DNA from: a virus
Strand: one strand, 5' to 3'
Length of the DNA stretch: 52,148 bases
Virus record (IMG/VR): IMGVR_UViG_3300031722_000043
Span: 1-52,148 of that record
Shown: in pieces, positions 43,972 through 50,833 of the stretch
Numbering within the stretch: position 1 is the stretch's first letter
How the letters are laid out: each line of letters begins with the position of its first letter
Made by a program: the position numbers and the translations under genes
The notes under the pieces: generated by a model
The model's database searches: none
What the model was told of the DNA's origin: nothing
Seen by the model: only the letters and a program-made list of their open reading frames with translations

Positions 43972-45537
43972 TTACATTAACGTCTGTATACACCTGTCAA
44001 ACAATAATTCCATTGCCGGTGGTGTCACAGCATTCCCCAATTGCTTTACCTTATCCTTTCCACTTCCACAAATAATATAATCACTGTCAAAGGCCATGGC
44101 AGCTTGTACTTCTTTATGTTGAAGCATCCGGTATGTGCAATCATTAATATTTACATTATCTGTTGTGTGTACTACAAGTCCAACCCTGTCTTTTGTTGGT
44201 ATGGTATTCACAGCGTCAAGCATTCCGGAAGTAAAGCTATTTTTATAATAGTATGTTAAGAAAGCATTCACAGCCTCTGTCGATACAATTCCATGATTAA
44301 TGTTGGAAGTTTGAGTACTCATTGCTTCACTAATTGAACGAGTATTTGATTGTCCCCTGGCTTCTACCATAAAAGGAACCCCTACCAGTCCATGATGATT
44401 CCCGCCGGCAAGTACTGTCGATACATGTTCATTCAATGTCCTGCATTGACCGTTTTTATTGTGTTCATCAATTAATACAGGCATTCCTACCACTCCAAAA
44501 TTGTTTTGGGTAGTCATGGTATAAAGCGGATTGTCTAATGGCATGATTTCTCCGTGGTAGCTTCCTTTTGTTACCAGGGCTGCAACCTGGCGTGTGGCTT
44601 GAGTAAACATAGGATCCGAAATGGTTGTTGACCTTTCTAGGTTGCTCGAATGGTCTGTATATATCACAAAACTAAAATCCTTGTGCTTTTTCAACCCGTG
44701 CTCTATTCGTTGTACGGTGTTTGGTACCAGTGGCGTTTTCCGGTCTCCAATCCGTTTTCCGGGTATTGACCAGTCAATTACGTTAAATGCCGAGTAATGG
44801 TATGGTTCCACTTCATTTGTACACACAGGACACCGGTATATATATTGTTGCTTGTATTTCCCCGATTTCTTTCTGGAATCTTTCCACGATTGAATTCCGT
44901 CTACGTCTTTACTGCAACATTTACAATGCGATTTCGGACATATCTCTAAATTTGGTGCTTTATTCCCTTTCTTCCAGAATATCACGTACATTCTATCACG
45001 GCTTTGAGGGGTTGGGAGTGCATGCATGGAGTTTAAGTAGACACATTTATGTAGGTATCCCAGGTTATGCATCGCATGAAGCCATGCTTCCCACATAATC
45101 CAGTTCCTGGCTTCCACCACATTTTCAACAATGATGATTTTATAGTTGTGAAATTCTGCAAAACGTGGAACGTCCCACATGGTTGCTCTCGATCGTTCTG
45201 CCGATGGGTCAATCAGTAAATTACCAAAAAGAGTATTCGTATCCTGATATTTCCGTTTTACTCCTTTTGCCAGAGAATGGTTCGTACATTCCGGCGATGT
45301 GATTAAAATGTCTGCATGCGTGTATCTTCGTGGATCGACCGCCGACATATCCGCGCAATCATGGTCCGTATCAGGAAAATTAGTAGCATGAGTCTCTATG
45401 GCAAGTTTCCAATGATTCATTGCCAGGGATATTTCTATCTGTCCATTTCCATATTTCCTAGCTGCCGATCTCACGCCACACGAACTTCCACCCGCACCGC
45501 AAAACTGATCATGTACTTTTATTCCTGTTCGTGTCAT
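43972..45537 (-). CDS. DNA cytosine-5 methyltransferase with zinc-binding insert
   Basis: The 521-residue enzyme shows motif I FCGAGG (12-17), motif IV SPECTNHS (81-88, catalytic Cys84), motif VI ENVVEA (138-143) and motif VIII PQSRDRMY (177-184), in the usual order. Between motif VIII and the target-recognition region is an insert with cysteines C200, C205, C207, C208, C236 and C239, spaced as two zinc knuckles. The long C-terminal half must hold the specificity region and motifs IX-X. It overlaps the XRE gene by four bases. It probably methylates phage DNA against restriction. Confidence 0.85.
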   Translation of the reverse strand: MTRTGIKVHDQFCGAGGSSCGVRSAARKYGNGQIEISLAMNHWKLAIETHATNFPDTDHDCADMSAVDPRRYTHADILITSPECTNHSLAKGVKRKYQDTNTLFGNLLIDPSAERSRATMWDVPRFAEFHNYKIIIVENVVEARNWIMWEAWLHAMHNLGYLHKCVYLNSMHALPTPQSRDRMYVIFWKKGNKAPNLEICPKSHCKCCSKDVDGIQSWKDSRKKSGKYKQQYIYRCPVCTNEVEPYHYSAFNVIDWSIPGKRIGDRKTPLVPNTVQRIEHGLKKHKDFSFVIYTDHSSNLERSTTISDPMFTQATRQVAALVTKGSYHGEIMPLDNPLYTMTTQNNFGVVGMPVLIDEHNKNGQCRTLNEHVSTVLAGGNHHGLVGVPFMVEARGQSNTRSISEAMSTQTSNINHGIVSTEAVNAFLTYYYKNSFTSGMLDAVNTIPTKDRVGLVVHTTDNVNINDCTYRMLQHKEVQAAMAFDSDYIICGSGKDKVKQLGNAVTPPAMELLFDRCIQTLM

Positions 45538-45776
45538 TTTTCTGTATTATTATTTTTCTCAAACACCCCATCATTAAAAAACTCACTCACACTCACCCCC
45601 AACGCCGTGCATATTATTTCCAAACTCTCCATCGATACATTTACATGCCCGTTAATGATCTTTGAAATATGGCTCCTGTCTATGTTCGAATCATATGCCA
45701 GAAAAGTTATTGATAAATCTATCTTCTCAGCAAGCATCCTAATTCTTTCACCTACTAATATTTGTATATCGCTCAT
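45534..45776 (-). CDS. XRE-family regulator, C-protein-like, coupled to a methyltransferase
   Basis: I take the ATG at 45776 (MSDIQILVGERIR, 80 residues); the frame is open to 45806, but the first seven residues there come from a dispersed repeat. The core is a HTH (about 19-50, ITFLAYDSNIDRSHISKIINGH). It overlaps the methyltransferase start by four bases (ATGA), as restriction-system controller genes do, and there is no restriction enzyme here. It may set methyltransferase level or act as a phage regulator. Start uncertain between 45776 and 45788. Confidence 0.8.
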   Translation of the reverse strand: MSDIQILVGERIRMLAEKIDLSITFLAYDSNIDRSHISKIINGHVNVSMESLEIICTALGVSVSEFFNDGVFEKNNNTEK

Positions 45777-45785
45777 TTTCTTAAC

Positions 45786-45816
45786 CATATTAATCACATA
45801 AATCATAGTTCAGACA
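45786..45816. repeat. dispersed GTCTGAACTGTGATT-type repeat, copy 3
   Basis: Plus strand ATTAATCACATAAATCATAG then TTCAGACAA. It overlaps the start of the XRE gene and the end of the next gene. Confidence 0.55.
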
Positions 45817-46211
45817 ATTTCTTTACTCCACACTTCATACTCCGCCTCGTAAAACCACTTAATCCCGCCGGCACTTGGTCGTTGTCCTTTGCAGCAATGC
45901 CGGATATTGGTAGCACTAATGGCAATTCCTTTTTCCTTGATCTTTATTTGCGCTTGTGCAGCACTTTCAAACATACCTATAAACTCACCTTTTAGTATGC
46001 CTACTACTTTTTTACATAACCTTGGTTTGCTGGCCAGTGTTCCCTTTTTCCTTCCTTCATCGCTCAGGTTGGCCAGTATCTTTTTACGGCTTTTCTTAGA
46101 TACTTTGTATTCTCCCCACTTCTTACCCTTGTTATAGGGAATAAATCCCGGAAGTATCCTTCCATTTTTGGGGTTTCGGGTTCGTGGTAGTGGTGCAATG
46201 TATAATTCCAT
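45810..46211 (-). CDS. NUMOD-like DNA-binding protein, candidate
   Basis: The start MELYIAPLPRTRN at 46211 is chosen; the longer frame to 46262 runs over the next gene. The 133-residue protein has PYNKGKKWGEYKVSKKSRKK, then a GILKGEFIGMFESAAQAQIKIKEKGIAISATNIRHCCKGQRP section, the pattern of NUMOD1-type DNA-binding modules that accompany homing nucleases, here without a nuclease. It could bind DNA by itself. Confidence moderate. Confidence 0.5.
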   Translation of the reverse strand: MELYIAPLPRTRNPKNGRILPGFIPYNKGKKWGEYKVSKKSRKKILANLSDEGRKKGTLASKPRLCKKVVGILKGEFIGMFESAAQAQIKIKEKGIAISATNIRHCCKGQRPSAGGIKWFYEAEYEVWSKEIV

Positions 46212-46215
46212 GTGT

Positions 46216-46422
46216 TTAATGTGTCCGGTTACTAAGAAGTATCGTAATGATATTATCAACATAATTATGCAGTATATATACTACCTCCCTGTTTCCATCT
46301 TCTTCTGACAAGATTACTGCTTCTCCTATGTTTGGAATAATGGTTAGATCTAATTCTACTGATTTAAATTCAGCTTCAGAGTGAATAATATTTTTTATCG
46401 GGATTAAAAAATGTGTTTTCAT
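46216..46422 (-). CDS. small hypothetical protein
   Basis: The 68-residue protein is beta-rich (LIPIKNIIHSEAEFKSVELDLTIIPNIGEAVILSEEDGNREVVYILHN by pattern) with no motif recognised. Sits 14 bases upstream of the DUF4406-like gene's end. Confidence 0.4.
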   Translation of the reverse strand: MKTHFLIPIKNIIHSEAEFKSVELDLTIIPNIGEAVILSEEDGNREVVYILHNYVDNIITILLSNRTH

Positions 46423-46436
46423 ATATTATTCTGCTA

Positions 46437-46781
46437 TTAATATTTCGGTTTATTCTCATACTGCTGAAACTCAAACTTCAATCCACATTTTATTCCCTGG
46501 TCTACTTCATCCATACAGTCTGCATCGTGCGCCCATCCGCTGCACAAAAACAGTTTGTCGCTAAATTCCAGGTTACACATCCGTTCTCGTTTGTATTCAG
46601 GTTCCATGGGGTCGCATTTCGCTATTAAGTGGTGGCATTTCTCCAACTGGTCCCGCAACTCGAAAGGATTGATAACCGTATAACCTATCTGCTCGAAATG
46701 TTTCTGCCAGTAATCTGCCTTCTTACGTTGTGTACGTTCGCAGAACACCGGCATTGGAATACATATATAAATGGTTTTCAT
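46437..46781 (-). CDS. DUF4406 / nucleoside 2-deoxyribosyltransferase-like
   Basis: The 114-residue protein starts MKTIYICIPMPV and has the alternating beta/alpha pattern of DUF4406: GYTVINPFEL (about 32-41), an acidic DPMEPEYKRERMCNLEFSDKLFLCSGW region (about 56-82) and an ADCMDEVDQGIKCGLKF section. Members are related to nucleoside 2-deoxyribosyltransferases, so a base-salvage or nucleotide role is plausible, not shown. Confidence 0.6.
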   Translation of the reverse strand: MKTIYICIPMPVFCERTQRKKADYWQKHFEQIGYTVINPFELRDQLEKCHHLIAKCDPMEPEYKRERMCNLEFSDKLFLCSGWAHDADCMDEVDQGIKCGLKFEFQQYENKPKY

Positions 46782-46786
46782 ACTTT

Positions 46787-46993
46787 TTACTTTTTACTGT
46801 ACACTATTTCTATATACCGATGATTGATCGTGTCGCCTATGCGTATCACTCCATCTTTTTCAAGCTGCTGCAGTTCCTCCACTGCTTCCGGCCGGCGTTC
46901 GGTTACCTCGTGCACCAATGCATGTGCTGGTCGGCGTTTGGCTAACCATTTTTCAAGTTCTATTTCCCTGATTAATTCCAGTGTTTCGTTCAT
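46787..46993 (-). CDS. small helical protein, possible winged helix
   Basis: The 68-residue protein has a long charged helix (ETLELIREIELEKWLAKRRP), then a HALVHEVTERRPEAVEELQQLEKDGVIRIGDTINHRYIEIV stretch that has the order helix, helix, strand of a winged helix. No known family. It is five bases upstream of the DUF4406-like gene. Confidence 0.4.
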   Translation of the reverse strand: MNETLELIREIELEKWLAKRRPAHALVHEVTERRPEAVEELQQLEKDGVIRIGDTINHRYIEIVYSKK

Positions 46994-47014
46994 AATGGCG
47001 TGTAGGGTGTGCTA

Positions 47015-47037
47015 CCAGATACGTTTTATGTATCTGG
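47015..47037. other. hairpin between small genes
   Basis: CCAGATAC (47015-47022) and GTATCTGG (47030-47037) form an 8-bp perfect stem over GTTTTAT, in the 73-base gap before the 274-residue gene. No U tail on the minus strand, so an RNA control element fits better than a terminator. Confidence 0.4.
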
Positions 47038-47066
47038 CTGTGCTGTTTTAGTGTGCTGTTTGGGTA

Positions 47067-47891
47067 TTACTCGTTTGAGTAGGCCATCGAAAATTCTTTT
47101 GGAATATATACACCTACCGGGATAGGCTTGGCTGATTCAATGGTAGTGGTGTATTCCTGTTCAGTATACTCTCTTTTATTTTCCTTTGCTTCTTGCGATC
47201 TACGCTTCTCGTTTTTAATCAGATAATCATTGATAAGCATCATTCCACGGTCAACATTATAGGTCTGAACAATAGCCGAATTGGTTGAAATCTGTTGCCC
47301 TTCTACTTCTACATTGAAATCTATCTGGTAGAACTTCTTTTGATCGTCGTTGTTCTCTCCGTCTTCATTGTCCGGATTGTCCCCTTGAATCTCTTTCTTT
47401 AGATTGTCAATCAAAATAATACCGGTATCAAATTCACGTATAGAAGTAAGTACAAACCCTGACATATAATTCAGTTCAATGTAATCCTTCAGGAGTAGTA
47501 ATGCGGTGGTCAAAGTTGTAGCGTAAAATATAAACTTTGTTTTCTTATTTGAAATATCCGCAACGGCCATAAATGGACGTAGATAAGTATTTTCCAATAG
47601 ATAGGCCACACGTCGTTGGTTGCTTACTTCCACTTCTTTCACGTCACCACATTCCATGTGAAATTGAAGTTGTGCCAGAATATCCCGGTCTATCAGGGTG
47701 CCACGCTCAAAAATCACTTCATTACGTTCTATTGGCACGACTTCTGATGTATCTTCATCAATAAATTCTTCAGTCCACGTTTTCAATACCCTGCTTACTG
47801 TGAATTTATTGATCATCTTTTTGAGTTCAGATGTGGTGAATCTTTCCTCTGTATTCCTTGTCTCTACTACTTTTACTTCATCTTTTTTCAT
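47067..47891 (-). CDS. hypothetical protein with possible internal duplication
   Basis: The 274-residue protein has an N-terminal helical part (residues 15-100) and two similar later segments: KFIFYATTLTTALLLLKDYIELN...ITS-like text (about 122-155) and STNSAIVQTYNVDRGMMLINDYLIKN (about 200-230), both followed by a V/I-rich strand. Between them is an acidic linker (GDNPDNEDGENNDDQ) derived from a GGGGAC-type repeat. No family recognised. Confidence 0.5.
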   Translation of the reverse strand: MKKDEVKVVETRNTEERFTTSELKKMINKFTVSRVLKTWTEEFIDEDTSEVVPIERNEVIFERGTLIDRDILAQLQFHMECGDVKEVEVSNQRRVAYLLENTYLRPFMAVADISNKKTKFIFYATTLTTALLLLKDYIELNYMSGFVLTSIREFDTGIILIDNLKKEIQGDNPDNEDGENNDDQKKFYQIDFNVEVEGQQISTNSAIVQTYNVDRGMMLINDYLIKNEKRRSQEAKENKREYTEQEYTTTIESAKPIPVGVYIPKEFSMAYSNE

Positions 47892-47895
47892 TGTA

Positions 47896-48117
47896 TTAAT
47901 TTTTTGAGGGGTTTACTTCATTATCTAAATTATTCAGAAAAGTTGTGTACTTGCCAATGGCCGGATCAATTTCAAATTCAGCAATTACTATTTCGCCATG
48001 TTTATGTTGCGCCATGTTTGTTTCAAAATTGGTAACCACGGTTACCTGTTGTCCAAAATCGTGAGTTGCTTCTACAACTTCACACTGTTCATTTCTTCTG
48101 TAGGTTGTGTTCCACAT
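47896..48117 (-). CDS. small hypothetical protein
   Basis: The 73-residue protein MWNTTYRRNEQCEVV is mixed, no motif. Its first 46 bases overlap the end of the HD-domain gene, which is unusual; a later start would leave only a short protein. Keep with caution. Confidence 0.35.
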   Translation of the reverse strand: MWNTTYRRNEQCEVVEATHDFGQQVTVVTNFETNMAQHKHGEIVIAEFEIDPAIGKYTTFLNNLDNEVNPSKN

Positions 48118-48947
48118 AGTATTTCTTGATTTGAAAATTGTTGTTTATATTCTTTACGTATCATTCTTCCTGTCATTTCGTTGGTTTCTTCGTTGCTGAA
48201 AGTTTCTTCCCGCAGCAATCGAAGCGGATCAGTTTCTTTCTTCACATCCCCTTTAGGGGCTTGGGGTTCTTCTAACCACGTTTCTTCCCCTGTTTCCTTG
48301 TGTTCGTATACCCATTTGTACATATACGCACAAAGTTGTTTGTACCATATTTTTTGGTCATATACCGGTGTCCAGTTACTTCCTGTTTTTTGAGCATGTA
48401 CCATGTATTCCAGTATTTCGCCTGTTGCATTGGTCATAGGAAGATATAGCCATTCGGGTACCAATGTTATGGATAGTTTGTCAGCAAAACACAATTTCGA
48501 AAGTGTGGCACCTTTCTTTTTGGTATAGTAGCGTGAATGGTAACGGGCGAAATCCTGCCAGGTGGTTTTACGAACTCGTTTTTTGAGTGTTACAAATTCG
48601 TATAACCAAATAGGGTGGGGGGATATGGTTTTTTTAGTTACTTTCCAACCGGCATTTAAATACAGTTGAAGTACCCATTCGTCAACGTATAATTTGACGC
48701 ATTTATCAGTTTGCCATCCATCAAATAAAAAGTGCATGATCCGAGCTCCCAGTTCCGGATGTATTTTTCCTTCCGGACCATCCATATTCTGTTTTCCCCA
48801 ATATCCCAAGTCATGTACAAAAAATGCTATCCAAATGCGAGGATCCCACGGAAAACCGTAAAGCTTGATCCATGCTATCGCAACAAATACAGGGTGCAAC
48901 AAAAAACAATGAGCACCATACAACAATGATTTAGTTCCTGTTTTCAT
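48072..48947 (-). CDS. HD-domain phosphohydrolase-like protein
   Basis: Start at 48947 (MKTGTKSLLYGAHCF) avoids a 38-base overlap with the previous gene; 291 residues. Motifs: H (GAHCF), HD in FFVHDLGYWG (about residue 40), H in HPELGARIMHF (about 60), H in ARYHSRYY (about 130) and D in FADKLSI (about 152): the HD-superfamily metal ligands in order. HD enzymes cut phosphate bonds in nucleotides or signal molecules. A repeat-derived insert (EEPQAPKGDVKKE) lies near residue 227. The substrate is unknown. Confidence 0.7.
   Translation of the reverse strand: MKTGTKSLLYGAHCFLLHPVFVAIAWIKLYGFPWDPRIWIAFFVHDLGYWGKQNMDGPEGKIHPELGARIMHFLFDGWQTDKCVKLYVDEWVLQLYLNAGWKVTKKTISPHPIWLYEFVTLKKRVRKTTWQDFARYHSRYYTKKKGATLSKLCFADKLSITLVPEWLYLPMTNATGEILEYMVHAQKTGSNWTPVYDQKIWYKQLCAYMYKWVYEHKETGEETWLEEPQAPKGDVKKETDPLRLLREETFSNEETNEMTGRMIRKEYKQQFSNQEILCGTQPTEEMNSVKL
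48244..48270. repeat. CCCCTAAAGGGG repeat, copy 13 (in frame in the HD gene)
   Basis: Encodes EPQAPKGDVKKE in the HD-domain protein, the same peptide as in the Rep-like protein. Confidence 0.75.
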
Positions 48948-48954
48948 ATTATAA

Positions 48955-49269
48955 TTATGTGAATTGATATGTTCTATTATTTCCAGTGCCATATTTCTGA
49001 GGTTTAATTGTAGTTGTAAATGGAAAATCTGTTTTGTTTACTTTATCCAGTGCATCTTTAATTGGTTTGGCATTGGTAAAGAATTTACGTTCTATATTTT
49101 CATATTTAATTTTGACAACATACCGGCCTTCTCCAAATGGTGTTTTTACACCCGGTGTAAAATCAAGAACTTCTATTTCGCAATTTGTGACATCTGTGAT
49201 TGATATTTGTTGTACCGGAAATATGTTTTTTTCTTCAGGCTTTATTCCTAAGTCAGAAAATTTCTTCAT
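48955..49269 (-). CDS. small protein overlapping the DGR reverse transcriptase, candidate accessory
   Basis: The 104-residue protein (MKKFSDLGI) has a beta-rich pattern with TPFGEGRYVVKIKYENIERKFFTNAKPI and ends FPFTTTIKPQKYGTGNNRTYQFT, a type of small protein that I have seen in several mobile elements and that resembles OB-fold single-stranded DNA binders. It overlaps the end of the reverse transcriptase by 17 bases, so it is translated with it. The usual DGR accessory Avd (a four-helix protein) is not seen, and this one does not resemble it. Candidate DGR partner. Confidence 0.5.
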   Translation of the reverse strand: MKKFSDLGIKPEEKNIFPVQQISITDVTNCEIEVLDFTPGVKTPFGEGRYVVKIKYENIERKFFTNAKPIKDALDKVNKTDFPFTTTIKPQKYGTGNNRTYQFT

Positions 49270-50254
49270 GTTTAAGTATCTTTTTTTGTAAATTTTTCGA
49301 GTTGCAATGTTTCGCCCATCCTAAATGGGGTGCAATCTGCATTTTATATTCTTTTGGATCCAGTTCTTTCTTGTTTAGTTTTGCAGCCTTCCTGCAAAAT
49401 CGTACTTTAATCATTTTTCGCATTAAAATATGCGTATGGTAGAAGACATATCCAACGAGATCAATTCCACGAGCTTCTACCGGAAACACTTGATAATTCC
49501 TTTTTAATTGTAAATTTAATTTTTCAGTCAGATATTCATTAATGTCAACCAATAAAGCATGTAAATAGGGCTTATCAGGTGCCAGTATCACCATATCATC
49601 TGCATACCGGTAATAGTACTTAACTTTCTTTTCTTCCTTTAGGTAGTGATCGAAATAGCTTAAATACAAGTTTGCGAAAAATTGACTCAGATAATTTCCG
49701 ATCGGAGCACCGGGTGCACTATCAATAATATCATCAAGCAATTTTAATAACCGTTTATCCTTTATCTTCTTTCTGATTATATACTTCAGTATTGTATGAT
49801 CAATCGTTGGATAGAACTTCTTAATATCAAGTTTCAAACAATACTGTGTATTTTCAATGTCATTTAAATCCCTTTTCAAATCCTTTAATACAGCATGAAT
49901 TCCTTTTCCTTTTATACAAGCGTAACTGTGTGAAATGAAAACTGAAACCCATACAGGTTCTAAAATATTCATGATAGCATGATGTACGACCCGGTCTTTA
50001 AATGGAAGTCTGAAAATTTCCCGTTCCTTTGGTTCGTAAATTTTAAAAACACTGTATACTGAAGTTTTATAAATTCCGGATATTAATTCGTCATACAATT
50101 GATCAATGTTTCGCTCAACATTTTTTTCGAAAATCTTTACACCATATTGCCCGGATTTACCTCTCCGGGCTTTCTGGTATGCAAGCATCAAATTGTCTTT
50201 TGTGACTACCTTGTCAAATAAATCAGTTTTTCTTTTCATATGCCTGGCTTTCAA
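49253..50254 (-). CDS. DGR reverse transcriptase
   Basis: The 333-residue enzyme has RT motifs in order: LDIKKFYPTID (142-152, motif A), IGNYLSQFFANLYL (185-198, motif B-like, with the GxxxSQ form typical of DGR enzymes), YADD (217-220, motif C) and LNLQLKRNYQVF (motif D/E). It lacks a maturase or endonuclease domain. It lies just upstream (on the map, left) of a template repeat and two variable repeats that it should read. Start may be 50254 (MKARHMKRK) or 50239 (MKRK). It makes adenine-mutagenised cDNA from the template that replaces the variable repeats. Confidence 0.93.
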   Translation of the reverse strand: MKARHMKRKTDLFDKVVTKDNLMLAYQKARRGKSGQYGVKIFEKNVERNIDQLYDELISGIYKTSVYSVFKIYEPKEREIFRLPFKDRVVHHAIMNILEPVWVSVFISHSYACIKGKGIHAVLKDLKRDLNDIENTQYCLKLDIKKFYPTIDHTILKYIIRKKIKDKRLLKLLDDIIDSAPGAPIGNYLSQFFANLYLSYFDHYLKEEKKVKYYYRYADDMVILAPDKPYLHALLVDINEYLTEKLNLQLKRNYQVFPVEARGIDLVGYVFYHTHILMRKMIKVRFCRKAAKLNKKELDPKEYKMQIAPHLGWAKHCNSKNLQKKILKHEEIF

Positions 50255-50338
50255 AAATGGAACTTTCTCGTTGGATACTAATACCAGTGAAAGATGAGTC
50301 GTTTTTTGCTAAGAAGCAAGGCCTTTGTCCTTTTAATT

Positions 50339-50419
50339 ACCAGTTGGGAACTGGAACCTGCATTCGAATTCGTATTATCGTAATTCGTATTGTTCAAACC
50401 GAACGCCGAAGCAGAACCA
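50339..50419 (-). repeat. DGR template repeat (TR)
   Basis: An 81-base non-coding repeat between the RT gene and the first target gene. Read in the target frame on the minus strand it would give SASAFGLNNTNYDNT, then NSNAGSSSQLV: Asn-rich (AAC/AAT codons) as in other DGR templates, since AAY codons give the widest amino-acid choice when adenines are changed. It holds 20 adenines on the sense strand; the variable repeats differ from it only at such adenines (13 for VR1, 16 for VR2). Confidence 0.93.
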
Positions 50420-50443
50420 GCGAAGACAAACAGCCCATAATTA

Positions 50444-50821
50444 TTATCCTATTTGAATCTCTTTCCAAACATCCTTAAACTGAGTGGCTGAATACTCTGC
50501 CGTTTCCTCGTCAAAATTGACCAGACGGGAACCGGAACCCGCAATCGAATACGCATCATCGTAATGCGTAAAGGGCAAACCGAACGCCGAAGCAGACATT
50601 CTAAACCATGCACGCCATTTTTTCTCTTTCCAATTATCCCAATCGGGTTTTTTCTTTTCATTCAAAGCTTCAGTTATAACTATACCCTTGTAGTAATTTT
50701 CAAAGTGGGTACGTAAATCTTCTGGTACATTCGAAAAATCAACAACAGGTCTACCCGCTAACTGAAATGCTTCTTCTGTTGTTTCCGGTCTCTTTTTTTT
50801 CAATTTGTCTTGTTTTTCCAT
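50444..50821 (-). CDS. DGR target protein 1
   Basis: The 125-residue protein has a variable repeat at residues about 76-101 and a conserved end GSRL...FDEETAEYSATQFKDVWKEI (to 125). The N-terminal part (about 25-70) has RPVVDFSNVPEDLRTHFENYYKGIVITEALNE. It has no signal peptide and no membrane span. It is a paralogue of the next gene, 12 bases away. The family resembles small Bacteroidota phage proteins that end in a GSRL and tyrosine/aspartate-rich variable segment. Its ligand is unknown; the segment TR-like SASAFGL stays constant. Confidence 0.85.
   Translation of the reverse strand: MEKQDKLKKKRPETTEEAFQLAGRPVVDFSNVPEDLRTHFENYYKGIVITEALNEKKKPDWDNWKEKKWRAWFRMSASAFGLPFTHYDDAYSIAGSGSRLVNFDEETAEYSATQFKDVWKEIQIG
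50520..50596 (-). repeat. DGR variable repeat 1 (VR1)
   Basis: Aligned without gaps to the template (offset 181 bases) it differs at 13 positions, every one a template adenine on the sense strand; the rest are identical. The changed codons give P, F, H, D, A, Y, I, G and R in place of template N, N, N, N, T, N, N, S and Q. Confidence 0.95.
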
Positions 50822-50833
50822 TCTTTTTATTTA

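Noticed and set aside
49253-50254. Group II intron or retron reverse transcriptase
   Set aside because: No maturase, intron domain V or msr-msd structure; the adenine-only template and repeat pattern shows a DGR.
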